Below are positions 8,121-15,874 of a stretch of 64,000 nucleotides of DNA, one piece after another. Within the stretch, counting starts at the first letter, position 1, and every line of letters begins with the position of its first letter. The stretch covers positions 1 to 64,000 of the forward strand of contig JBFLXL010000010.1 of the NCBI GenBank assembly GCA_040757205.1, read 5' to 3'. Position numbers and translations under genes: made by a program. The notes below the pieces were generated by a model. That model saw only the letters and a program-made list of their open reading frames with translations, was not told the origin of the DNA and did no database searches. The DNA comes from Bacillota bacterium. GTDB lineage: Bacteria; Bacillota; Desulfotomaculia; Desulfotomaculales; Desulforudaceae.

Positions 8121-10546
8121 CTTTTCCCTCCTTCCGCCGTCCCTGCCTGGTCAGCCAGACGCAGACAACGTACCAAATACCAGTATAGGGGCAACCATTT
8201 GGCATCATCCTCCCGTGCTGCTGCCAGAAGGCTACGGGCAAAATCACCGTCTCGACCACAAGTCAGGTTGTCAGGTTTGTCCAGAAGCTGCTTGAGAGGT
8301 GGCAATCCAAGCTCTTCAATAAATCTACCAACAATGTCTGCCGCTCCTGAAACTAGAGAATAGTCCTTGAGCGTTCGGGCATGGCCGCTGTGGTGCCGAG
8401 CAATGGCCGTTGCGATACATAAAGCCACTCCTGGAGCGTCTTCAAACAATGTTGATAGACACTCGGTGACCGCATACGCTCCCTCCACCGCGTGGGCAGG
8501 ATGATCCGGGAAATTCCGCCGTACATCCCAGTCAGTTTTCGGATCAAAGTCCGTGTGAGCAAGAGGTTCCTTTGGTGCCCGTCCTGGTGTCTTGTGCTCC
8601 TGCCACTTCCGGGCGGTATTCTGCCAACCGACGCTGAGTTTGCCTACATCGTGAAGGACTGTGCCAAGGCGCAGTGCCTGCACAATTGTCTTCGTTGGCA
8701 CCCCAAGGCCTTCAGCTAGAAAGCGATGAGTGCATACATCCCGGCCCAAGATTCCCTCAAGCTGGTTCAAAACCAGCCTTGCATGGTCCAGGTAGGTCTC
8801 ACAACGATAATGGTACTTTGCCTGAACCTGCCTTGATCGGTAACTAACCGGTACTTCCTGACCGCTATCACCAAGCACCAAGCCTTCTTCCGGTGAATAA
8901 CGAGCATACCGGGGGTTAATCACGACCATCCAGGGCAGTCCGGCCTGGGCGGATGCAAGTCTCTCCCAACGGAATCGAAGGCCGTGCTCACTCTCCGCCT
9001 TTTCGTCGGACTCTACTGGCACCGCGACCACCCAATCGTCCGGCCCAGCCTCTGTCTTGCTTGCAAATCCACGCAATGTACCATAAGGCACCGACAGCAT
9101 TTCCGGCCATTGGCTAGGAATGTCAAACCGAACATTCTCAGGTTCACTTACCAGTAGAACGTTTATGGTATTAACGTCCCTGATCAATTCCTGTCTTGCC
9201 CCCGGACGGAGACCGTCCATTGCCTCGGCTACCAAGATTCTACGGTGATACAGATTATCATACTCGCGTAGTTCATCACGCTCGAAAGAACCGTGAACGG
9301 CGTTGACTGCTTCCTCTTCATCTTGAGCCAGGAGCACTTTCTCAGAAATCCTGCAGAGGACATCTGCGGTTTTGTCTACAACCTTGCTACCGTAAGGGGC
9401 TACGCTCACGACCGGATAGACTTTTACCAGACCTTCCCCGCCGTAGCGCACACAACGCCCAGCTCGTTGTACTAGACTGTTCATGGGCGCCAATTCGGTG
9501 TGTAACACGTCAACCGAAAAGTCCATTCCGGCTTCCACTACCTGCGTGCTCACCAGAATGAAGTCCTCACTACTAAACTGGTTGTCTTTCCCCAATCGTA
9601 AAATGACTTGGCGTTCCTTAGGCAAACGATCATCCGAGAAAAACCTTGAATGCAGTAGACACACATCGGTCCCTTTCGGTTTAAGCCTGACCAGTTCCCT
9701 GTAGATTTCTTGAGCGCGGCCGACAGAGTTAAGAATAACCAGACTACGTTGACGGTGCTCTGAAATGATCGTCTTTGCCAACAAGGGATCTTCAGACCAA
9801 ATCCACTTGCGCCTGGTAGGGGTTCGCTTAAAACCTTCAATGAACTGGATTTCATCTATCGTAAGCTCGATAACCTGAGCACCAAACCGTTCCCTCAGCC
9901 ACTGTACTGCTATGTCCGATAACGTCGCCGTCATAAGCACGAAACGGCAATACGGACGGAGCCGATCAAGCATTTCAATAGCCGTACCCATCGACTTGTC
10001 CGGTTCCAGGAGGTGGAACTCATCGAAAACCAACAGGCTGCCCAATAGCGCCCCGGTATTTATGTTGGCCAGCCGGCCCGGTAGCGAAACGGGATCGAGT
10101 ATGTATGAAGACAATAGCTGGTCTATTGTTGTAAAGATAATATCGCCTCGGAAGAAGGAATCTTCCTGCCGTTCGCCCGTTTGGATAGTGACAAAGAGTT
10201 TCTTAGTCCCAGCCCCTCCCGTGTTGGTAACGTCATAAGCCCTTTCCACTGCCCATCCAGCCTTATGACAAGCGTCCATTGTTGATGCGTGAAGCTGGGA
10301 TGCCAAGCTGCGCAGGGGTAGAGCGTACAGAACACGGTCTACAAATTGAATGCCAGTTCTTTTCGCGTACAGGAAAGGCAGAAGTGCCGCCCATGTCTTC
10401 CCAGCTCCTGTAGGTGCTCGAAGAATCACATTGTGAGCCGAAAGCAGGGCCATACTGGCCTTCTCCTGATAGGGATACAGACATACGTCCGGCCTGTCCA
10501 TAAGTGTCTGGAACAGTTGATTCAGTTTCTGATTATTCATAGCCAT
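8117..10546 (-). CDS. cas3: Cas3 helicase-nuclease with C-terminal HD domain
   Basis: 809 aa. Helicase motifs come first: APTGAGKT at about 44-51, DEFH at about 175-178 and TAT at about 206-208. The HD nuclease is at the end: HDVGK with HD near 632-633, HPAH near 680 and RHHSGH near 717-722. This order is the reverse of the common HD-helicase Cas3. Cas3 is recruited by Cascade to unwind and degrade target DNA. Two ATGs (10546 and 10540) follow GGGGGA and AGGGG; I chose the first. A longer reading from 10618 would overlap an upstream small gene. Confidence 0.9.
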   Translation of the reverse strand: MAMNNQKLNQLFQTLMDRPDVCLYPYQEKASMALLSAHNVILRAPTGAGKTWAALLPFLYAKRTGIQFVDRVLYALPLRSLASQLHASTMDACHKAGWAVERAYDVTNTGGAGTKKLFVTIQTGERQEDSFFRGDIIFTTIDQLLSSYILDPVSLPGRLANINTGALLGSLLVFDEFHLLEPDKSMGTAIEMLDRLRPYCRFVLMTATLSDIAVQWLRERFGAQVIELTIDEIQFIEGFKRTPTRRKWIWSEDPLLAKTIISEHRQRSLVILNSVGRAQEIYRELVRLKPKGTDVCLLHSRFFSDDRLPKERQVILRLGKDNQFSSEDFILVSTQVVEAGMDFSVDVLHTELAPMNSLVQRAGRCVRYGGEGLVKVYPVVSVAPYGSKVVDKTADVLCRISEKVLLAQDEEEAVNAVHGSFERDELREYDNLYHRRILVAEAMDGLRPGARQELIRDVNTINVLLVSEPENVRFDIPSQWPEMLSVPYGTLRGFASKTEAGPDDWVVAVPVESDEKAESEHGLRFRWERLASAQAGLPWMVVINPRYARYSPEEGLVLGDSGQEVPVSYRSRQVQAKYHYRCETYLDHARLVLNQLEGILGRDVCTHRFLAEGLGVPTKTIVQALRLGTVLHDVGKLSVGWQNTARKWQEHKTPGRAPKEPLAHTDFDPKTDWDVRRNFPDHPAHAVEGAYAVTECLSTLFEDAPGVALCIATAIARHHSGHARTLKDYSLVSGAADIVGRFIEELGLPPLKQLLDKPDNLTCGRDGDFARSLLAAAREDDAKWLPLYWYLVRCLRLADQAGTAEGGKR

Positions 10547-10607
10547 TCCACCCCTGTCCCCCAGGCATACTTCCACTGCAGTCCGCATACGACTTATTTG
10601 TACAAAA

Positions 10608-10682
10608 CTACTGAGCACGAAGTAATGCCACCGTAAGCAACACCAAAGCCGTGCTGAGTAATAGCAAAACCGTAAAGGTCAT
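10608..10682 (-). CDS. 24-aa hydrophobic peptide upstream of cas3
   Basis: A 24-codon reading frame begins ATG-ACC-TTT with AAAAGGAG 8 nt upstream, one of the best Shine-Dalgarno sequences in the locus. The peptide is almost wholly hydrophobic (MTFTVLLLLSTA, then LVLLTVALLRAQ) and could form one membrane helix. It ends 61 nt before the cas3 start. No family is known to me. It could be a small toxin, a leader peptide or chance. A CRISPR-like solitary repeat lies 125 nt upstream. Confidence 0.5.
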   Translation of the reverse strand: MTFTVLLLLSTALVLLTVALLRAQ

Positions 10683-10806
10683 CGCTGTCACTCCTTTTCC
10701 TAACTGGAGTTTTTAGATCATTTACTAGATATGCTACTGCTCATCATAGAATGACAACGAAATATAAGTTTTATGTTTACTCCAAATATAACCAACACAG
10801 GGGCGA

Positions 10807-10834
10807 GTTGTCCCTATCATAAGGGAACTGAAAC
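10807..10834 (+). repeat. Solitary CRISPR-like repeat upstream of the cas operon
   Basis: The plus strand holds a 28-nt sequence that starts GTTGTCCCTATC and ends AAGGGAACTGAAAC. It has the inner inverted repeat CCCTAT/ATAAGGG and a CRISPR-style end ACTGAAAC. That end differs by one base from the ATTGAAAC handle of the array at 106-453. A weaker resemblance (ATAGGGGACTATCAC) lies at about 10873-10886. The rest of 10683-10889 is AT-rich and holds no larger gene. Confidence 0.45.
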
Positions 10835-10889
10835 AACTTCAGTGTAGAGATGATTTTCAATCACCCGCTTAATAGGGGACTATCACCAT

Positions 10890-11894
10890 CTAACCGTATA
10901 TGTTGTTCGTTTTCTTAATGTCGCCAATTATTGCTTCCCGCAACCAACGAGGGGCCAAAACCTCGGCCCGGGAGCCAAAGCTCATCACCCACCGTTTGAC
11001 CTCGCCCAGACCGCGCACCCGCAGGGTGAGGATGAGCGCGCCGTCTGCGTGTTCTTCGATTTCCTGGCTGGGATGCCATTGGCGCTCGCGGATGTACCGG
11101 GCCTGGAGGGAGTCGAAGCGGATGCGGACCTCTTCCAGTTCCCCGCCGCGTTCGAGGGCGAGGCTGTCCCCCAGGTAGGCGCTGATGTCGAAATCCGGAT
11201 CGGGAGTGAAGCGCACAGCGGTCAGCCGGAGGTTCGTTATCCGGTCGAGAGCGAACATGCGCACCTCGCGCCGCAGGTGGCAGTGGGCGATAAGATACCA
11301 GGCTCCCTGGTGGTGGCGCAGGTGGTAGGGGTCGACCCGGCGGGAGGTGTCGGCGTCGCGGCTGGCGGAGTAGTAGTCCAGTTCCACGGTGCACCGCTCG
11401 CGCAGGGCCCGGCCCAGCAGTTCCTGCAGGTGCAGCAAGTGCTGCTCGTCGCCCCGGGGCCGCTCCACGGCGAAGGAGATGGTCTGGTTCACCAGGGAGA
11501 AATCCAGGGAGACCGTTTCGGGCAGCGCCAGGCAAATTTTCTCGAAGGCGTCCGCGATCAGTTTTTCGTACGGCGTTCCCCGGTACTGCGAAAGGAGTTT
11601 GGTCCCTAGAAACAGGGCGAGTACTTCGCCTTCGGACAGGGTGAAAGGCGGCAGTTGAAAGTCGCGCGCGTAATGGTAGCCGCCCCGCGTCCGGTCGTAC
11701 TCCAGGGGGGCGTTCAGGTGGTCGCGCAGGTACTCCAGTTCGCGCTCGACGGTGCGCCGGCTGGTCTCCAATTCCTTGACCAACCGGGCCACGCTGGGAA
11801 ACGTGCGGGCGCGCACCAGGGCGTCGATACGGTAAATACGCCCCAGAGCCGCGCGATTACGGTTCCCGAAGGCCCTTTCCGGGTCTTTGCCCAT
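10890..11894 (-). CDS. HTH-WYL transcriptional regulator
   Basis: 334 aa. An N-terminal winged helix (RIYRIDALVRARTFPSVARL, then TSRRTVERELEYLRD) is followed by a WYL domain. In that domain GAWYLIAHCHLR carries the WYL core, and a C-terminal WCX-like part ends the chain. WYL regulators bind nucleic acids or nucleotides and often control CRISPR and phage-defence genes. The start at 11894 has AGGTGATG 7 nt upstream. An upstream palindrome suggests autoregulation. It lies between cas6 and the cas3 operon on the same strand. Confidence 0.88.
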   Translation of the reverse strand: MGKDPERAFGNRNRAALGRIYRIDALVRARTFPSVARLVKELETSRRTVERELEYLRDHLNAPLEYDRTRGGYHYARDFQLPPFTLSEGEVLALFLGTKLLSQYRGTPYEKLIADAFEKICLALPETVSLDFSLVNQTISFAVERPRGDEQHLLHLQELLGRALRERCTVELDYYSASRDADTSRRVDPYHLRHHQGAWYLIAHCHLRREVRMFALDRITNLRLTAVRFTPDPDFDISAYLGDSLALERGGELEEVRIRFDSLQARYIRERQWHPSQEIEEHADGALILTLRVRGLGEVKRWVMSFGSRAEVLAPRWLREAIIGDIKKTNNIYG

Positions 11895-11906
11895 CTTGTC
11901 ATCACC

Positions 11907-11922
11907 TGGTACCTTGGTACCA
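11907..11922. promoter_or_regulatory. Palindromic operator ahead of the WYL gene
   Basis: TGGTACC-TT-GGTACCA forms 7-bp inverted arms around 2 nt. It sits 12 nt before the chosen start of the WYL regulator, where a repressor would block transcription. No second copy is seen near cas3. Confidence 0.45.
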
Positions 11923-12060
11923 TTAATAACCTTTGTATCCAGTTTCGACGCGATCACCAATTATCCCTTCCGAATCCTGATTATTACACAAAACTCCCGT
12001 CGCGACCAGCGCCCCGGCCGCTAATGGTCGTCAAGTCCATACTCTCATAATAAGCGCCGG

Positions 12061-12081
12061 CCCCGCCAAATACTGGCGGGG
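12061..12081 (-). terminator. GC-rich hairpin downstream of cas6
   Basis: CCCCGCCA and TGGCGGGG pair perfectly around AATAC, 112 nt after the cas6 stop. No clean T-run follows on the minus strand, so it is either a weak terminator or a processing hairpin. Confidence 0.35.
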
Positions 12082-12192
12082 TCTCACTTTCGCCTTAAAA
12101 GACGCCTGGATTTCGGCAAGTGATCTGCATTGGTTGGCGGGCGTGGGCTGCCGCCTTGGGGACGGGTGCCCTGCAGCATGCGGTAAACATTG

Positions 12193-13188
12193 TCATTCCG
12201 CGCCCTCGATCCGAAATTTGCCCATGCCGAAAACGGCGCCCTTGCCGACGTGCACGTATTCGCCGATTTTGAGCAGGGGCCGGAATTCGGCCGCATCTCC
12301 GGTGTAGGTCACCTTGCCGACCAGGCCGCCCAGGGTGATGCGGGCGTCATGGCGGCCGGAATACCGGTCCCAGTCAACCCAGCGCGTGTCCTCAGACAGG
12401 GTGCGGACTCGCTCGGCGCGCCCGATAAGGCCCGCAAAGTCAACGTCCAGTTCCTCTTCCTGGTGGAAGTACATCAGCGATGAAATCCGGCGCAGCAGTC
12501 CGCGGAGCAGGACGTGAAACGGAAGCGCGGTCACGAACCGGTCGTGGTGTTTGAGCCGGGTCATGGTCAGCAAGTTTATCTGCAGACGGTCATTAGCCGC
12601 GTTGGCCGTGGTTTGGCTCATGATTTCGGCGCCGGTGAACGATGTCCCCGGATCGCGCACGGTGCGGTCGGAGGCGCTGAAGATGGGTTTCTCCGCCCCG
12701 TCCAGACCCACGAAGTTTATCCCGCGGAGAGAATAGGGGCGCCGGCCCTTGCCGATGCCCACGCGGCCCAGCTCATCGAGGCTGAGGATAAAATAAGGAA
12801 GGAACTTGATGCCCTTCCCTACAAGCACCAGGTGAAAGGACAGCCGCTCTCCGGGTTTGTATTCCTGCTTGGTTTCGAGGGGCGGCTCGAAGACAAAGGG
12901 GCGCGGGACGCTCTCCAGGTTCCGCAGGGCCTGCGCGCCGGCGGGCGGAGCGGTCTCGAACACGTAGGCAAAGGGGCAGGATTCCTGAAGCAGGCAGCCG
13001 TGGCATTCGTCCTGCCTTTGGGCGCAGCATATCCGGCGAAAGACGCTTCCGAACCCGCCCCGCAAGGTGGAACCTTTGTAGCGGGGCAAAAGCAACCCAT
13101 CCGCGCCCGCTTCCAGTTCAACCCGGTAGCGGGCGATGCGGAGGTTGGAAAGACCGGAACCGGAGAGTTCATCAGGCTTCTGCTTCAT
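12193..13188 (-). CDS. cas6: Cas6-family crRNA endoribonuclease (RAMP)
   Basis: 331 aa, the long PF10040-type Cas6. A Cys-rich insertion (CCAQRQDECHGCLLQESC) lies in the N-terminal third. The C-terminal RAMP core has VDWDRYSGRHD, then LGGLVGKVTY and the glycine-rich loop HVGKGAVFGMGKFRI. Cas6 cuts the pre-crRNA inside each repeat and leaves the 8-nt handle. AGGAAGGA just before ATG at 13188 fixes the start; a longer reading from 13419 has no support. It is the first Cas gene of the locus, set apart from the other effector genes. Confidence 0.85.
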   Translation of the reverse strand: MKQKPDELSGSGLSNLRIARYRVELEAGADGLLLPRYKGSTLRGGFGSVFRRICCAQRQDECHGCLLQESCPFAYVFETAPPAGAQALRNLESVPRPFVFEPPLETKQEYKPGERLSFHLVLVGKGIKFLPYFILSLDELGRVGIGKGRRPYSLRGINFVGLDGAEKPIFSASDRTVRDPGTSFTGAEIMSQTTANAANDRLQINLLTMTRLKHHDRFVTALPFHVLLRGLLRRISSLMYFHQEEELDVDFAGLIGRAERVRTLSEDTRWVDWDRYSGRHDARITLGGLVGKVTYTGDAAEFRPLLKIGEYVHVGKGAVFGMGKFRIEGAE

Positions 13189-13441
13189 TGCCGTTCCTTC
13201 CTGTTCGACCGCATGCTTGTGGCGCAATCGCAGTTGGAGGAGTTGCCTGCCCGTGATCACAGCCGATCCGCTCATCGCGCGATATCCCGTGAAAGTCGTC
13301 CGGCAGCTTCCAAGGGGAACGGGGTCGGCCTTGCCTTGGACCCCCTCCACTAAGGTTAAGAGCCTTGTTGCGGCCGGAGTATTGTCCATCACGAACCGCC
13401 GGCCTCGACTCGACCGCATTCCAGCAGAAGGCCGGCGTGGC

Positions 13442-13702
13442 TTAGGAGTGCTTTAAGGTTTTGTCGTGTTCGCCGCAGTTGCGAAGGATGATCAGGTCTC
13501 CCGCCCAGCTGAACGTGAGGCGCAGGCCTGCTGAGGCTCTGGCTTCCCAAACGTCTATTGTGCCCTGGACTTTCTTGACCCGGAGTGAGGGATGGTTAAT
13601 GTCGGTGGACATCAGCCGCAGGGCCTTTTTTACTGCTTGGCGCTTCTGCTCGTCCAGTTTGAGGTAAGCCCTCTTGAATCGCTCGGTCCGTTCGAACCTC
13701 AC
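13442..13702 (-). CDS. RelE/ParE-superfamily toxin
   Basis: 86 aa. The pattern ERTERFKRAYLKLDEQKRQAVKKAL, then VWEARASAGLRLTFSW and ILRNCGEHDKTL, fits the YafQ/RelE mRNA-interferase fold. Basic residues and a C-terminal HDKTL are where the catalytic groups usually lie. The start overlaps the upstream AbrB-type antitoxin by 4 nt, antitoxin first, a standard type II arrangement. Some members are gyrase poisons (ParE), so the target is not certain. Confidence 0.85.
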   Translation of the reverse strand: MRFERTERFKRAYLKLDEQKRQAVKKALRLMSTDINHPSLRVKKVQGTIDVWEARASAGLRLTFSWAGDLIILRNCGEHDKTLKHS

Positions 13703-13980
13703 GAGTCCAGATCCTCCAGCAGTTCATCCACGTTGGGAAAAGCCTTTGTTCTACCGGCTTTGAGGTCCGCCTGCGCTTGTTTCTCCGCTTCCTGCCATTT
13801 TGCAGTCCAAAACCATGCCTGTTCCGCAGGAATCATTTTCATCGGTATCAGCACGATTTTGCCGTCTTCAATCATTACCTGAAGCACGTCCCCGTCCTCA
13901 AGAGGAATCCGGCCCTTGACCAATCCCAGGCTGACCACACCCCGTTTCTGCACGGATACGTTACCTACAACTTCGCCCAT
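13699..13980 (-). CDS. SpoVT/AbrB-like antitoxin
   Basis: 93 aa. The N-terminal half is a swapped-hairpin DNA-binding domain (NVSVQKRGVVSLGLVKGR, then LEDGDVLQVMIEDGKIVLIP). The C-terminal half is acidic and helical (KWQEAEKQAQADLKAGRTKA, ending DELLEDLDS) and should wrap around the toxin. GGAGG lies 8 nt before ATG. It probably represses its own promoter at 14043-14072 together with the toxin. Confidence 0.85.
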   Translation of the reverse strand: MGEVVGNVSVQKRGVVSLGLVKGRIPLEDGDVLQVMIEDGKIVLIPMKMIPAEQAWFWTAKWQEAEKQAQADLKAGRTKAFPNVDELLEDLDS

Positions 13981-14042
13981 ACTTATCCCTCCGGCCGTTT
14001 GACAACATTGCTGCGTTTCTGTATTGCAGCATGACTGCTCAC

Positions 14043-14072
14043 ATTATATCGTACTTTATCGGCGGTGATCAA
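14043..14072 (-). promoter_or_regulatory. Strong promoter of the toxin-antitoxin operon
   Basis: TTGATC, an 18-nt spacer and a perfect TATAAT read toward the antitoxin gene, with the -10 box 63 nt ahead of its ATG. It is the best sigma-A promoter match in the first 20 kb. Confidence 0.7.
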
Positions 14073-14074
14073 TA

Positions 14075-14108
14075 GGTGTTAGGCGGTTTTTGGTGTTAGG
14101 CGGTTTTT
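14075..14108. repeat. Perfect tandem 17-bp duplication
   Basis: GGTGTTAGGCGGTTTTT occurs twice with no gap (14075-14091 and 14092-14108). It lies just upstream of the -35 box of the toxin-antitoxin promoter and just past the 3' end of the ARPP-1 gene. Confidence 0.85.
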
Positions 14109-14115
14109 GCCTGGT

Positions 14116-15090
14116 CTAGAGCGTGAACCTTCTCCTGCTCGGCCGGGCCATCCGCGCTTCGCTCTCCGAACCCTTGATTCCGAACACCGTCAGGTGCAAA
14201 AGGCCGCCCTCGTCCAGGAGGCACGCCCCCACCACGCCCCTGCCCCGCAGGCGGATGTCGGTCCCCTGGCCCACCGATGGGTAGACCCGGTACTCGCAGC
14301 CCCGGATCAGCTCCAGTACACCGCCGAAGTCCGCCTGACCGTTCGCCTCTTTCCGGCCCGCGGTCTCGAGCGCGTCCATGGCGTAACTTTTGACGAGCTT
14401 GCCCCACACCGCCTTGAGCGTTGCCGCAGAGGCGAAGAGGTCCAGGCAGGCAAACCGCCCGTCGATGAAGGCGGCCACGCCGTCCTGGTCGGCGCCCGGT
14501 TCCAGGCCGCCCACCAGGCCGTGCAGCTTGGCTTCGTAGTGGGCGTACACGTCGTGAATGGCGTCGGTGTCCGAACGCGAGTCCATCGCGCGCTGCTTGC
14601 GGTCGATCTCGGCCCAGATCTCACCCTGGTCGGCCAGGAACGGCTCCCCGGCCTCCAGGTTTCGGCCCACGCGCGCCGCTTTCTGCATCCTAAGCGATGC
14701 ATACCCGAACACCCCCGCCTTTTGGAACTCCGGGGCGTTGTAGCGCCACCGCCCGCGCTCGACGCAGCTCACCGGCACTTTGACCTCGCTCTTGGCCGGG
14801 ATCAGGACCGTGGCGTTGACCATCCGGTTTTGCTTCGCCCCGACCAGCTCCTCGCCGTCGAGGATGAGAACCGGTTGCTCGGCCCTGTTCCTCACCAAGA
14901 CTTCGTTGACCGAGCCCCCCTCGCTGACCTCCCCGATTTGCAGTACCCGCTGTTCGAGAGCCTCCTCCAGGAGCAGGTACGACACGGGCACTTCCACGCT
15001 GAAGAACAGGGGAACCAGGGTAAGGTTCTCCCTCTGCACCGGGTCACCGTAGTGTAAGCGGTCAAGGCACTCACCGATCGCGACCTCCAT
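14116..15090 (-). CDS. ARPP-1 domain protein (DUF6569)
   Basis: 324 aa. The hallmark stretch ILDGEELVGAKQNRMVNATV, followed by KVPVSCVERGRWRY, is that of the ARPP-1 family, which was defined by its gene neighbourhoods with ADP-ribosylation and phosphatase-like genes. The biochemical role is not known to me. No signal peptide or membrane segment is seen. GGGTGAAAG precedes ATG. It has its own promoter and is divergent from an XRE regulator, which probably controls it. The C-terminus is basic (ARPSRRRFTL). Confidence 0.75.
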   Translation of the reverse strand: MEVAIGECLDRLHYGDPVQRENLTLVPLFFSVEVPVSYLLLEEALEQRVLQIGEVSEGGSVNEVLVRNRAEQPVLILDGEELVGAKQNRMVNATVLIPAKSEVKVPVSCVERGRWRYNAPEFQKAGVFGYASLRMQKAARVGRNLEAGEPFLADQGEIWAEIDRKQRAMDSRSDTDAIHDVYAHYEAKLHGLVGGLEPGADQDGVAAFIDGRFACLDLFASAATLKAVWGKLVKSYAMDALETAGRKEANGQADFGGVLELIRGCEYRVYPSVGQGTDIRLRGRGVVGACLLDEGGLLHLTVFGIKGSESEARMARPSRRRFTL

Positions 15091-15173
15091 TCTTTCACCC
15101 TTTCTCTTTGCTGGAACTTGTTGGTTGTCAATTCCACTATTGCTCTGAATAATTGAACTTAACTGTGTTTACT

Positions 15174-15202
15174 ATCCTAAACTGCGTTGGCCGTTCTGTC
15201 AA
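15174..15202 (-). promoter_or_regulatory. Promoter of the ARPP-1 gene
   Basis: TTGACA, a 17-nt spacer and TAGGAT point at the ARPP-1 start, 84 nt away. The same 178-nt divergent gap must also hold the XRE promoter, so a repressor bound here could control both genes. Confidence 0.6.
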
Positions 15203-15268
15203 GGGCCAAGAACATGATTTACAAGAGTAAACCGGATGGGCATAATAGTGTCAGGGGGGAAAGCCGAA

Positions 15269-15670
15269 ATGCCCGAAGCGAAGGACACCGACTTTGGACA
15301 GCGCATCAAGAGGCTCCGGGAAGAGGCAGGTATCACCCTGACCGAACTGGCCGAGCGGGTCGGCGTCACCAAGGGTTACATCTCACAGATCGAATCCGGT
15401 TCAATTAAGAAGGTTGCGGCCAACCACCTGTTCGACATCGCCCAGGTGCTGGGCACAGACATCGGGTACCTCCTGGGCCGGAGGGTCGTTCCGGAGGCCG
15501 GGAAGGCGAGCGCCGTTGCGGACGAGCTCAGGGAGTTCCAGGAGCGGTACGACGTCCCGCCGGGGGACATTCAGATGCTGGCCAGCATCGAGTTTCGTGG
15601 CAACCGCCCGCGGACGGCCGACGGCTGGAAGTTCATCTACGAGGCGATCAAGCACGGCGGAAAGATGTGA
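15269..15670 (+). CDS. XRE-family HTH regulator
   Basis: 133 aa. A Cro/CI-type helix-turn-helix occupies residues 8-65 (FGQRIKRLREEAGITLTELA, then VTKGYISQIESGSIK). The rest is a short helical region with DELREFQERYDVPP, similar to Firmicutes stress or sporulation repressors of the SinR/AnsR type. I start it at MPEAKDTDFG, with GGGGGGA 10 nt upstream, rather than 11 codons earlier. It is divergent from the ARPP-1 gene. Confidence 0.85.
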   Translation: MPEAKDTDFGQRIKRLREEAGITLTELAERVGVTKGYISQIESGSIKKVAANHLFDIAQVLGTDIGYLLGRRVVPEAGKASAVADELREFQERYDVPPGDIQMLASIEFRGNRPRTADGWKFIYEAIKHGGKM

Positions 15671-15872
15671 GGTGGGCTCCGCCTGCTCCAACCAGCGCAG
15701 GCCCTCCTCTTTAGCACTCCGCTTCATAAAGCACTTTCCCCTCCCGCAAAACGACTTTCATAAAGGGACTTGTTTTCTTTCATCTCCGCAAATTCACCGG
15801 GAGTGTATACCAGTAAATCGACGGCGATAAGCGGCTTGATTTTTTTATATAGGTCGCCAACCCTGGCCGGGA
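15667..15872 (-). pseudogene. Relic of an MNT nucleotidyltransferase-HEPN gene pair
   Basis: The minus strand encodes SKYDFPARVGDLYKKIKPLI, then VDLLVYTPGEFAEMKENKS. This matches the C-terminal half of an MNT nucleotidyltransferase. The frame then shifts to KVVLREGKVLYEAEC and stops. An overlapping ATG opens KRSAKEEGLRWLEQAE, the usual start of the partner HEPN protein, which ends within 20 codons. Both genes are therefore truncated and one is frameshifted. The relic abuts the stop of the HEAT-repeat gene, which marks a deletion endpoint. Confidence 0.7.
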
Positions 15873-15874
15873 AA

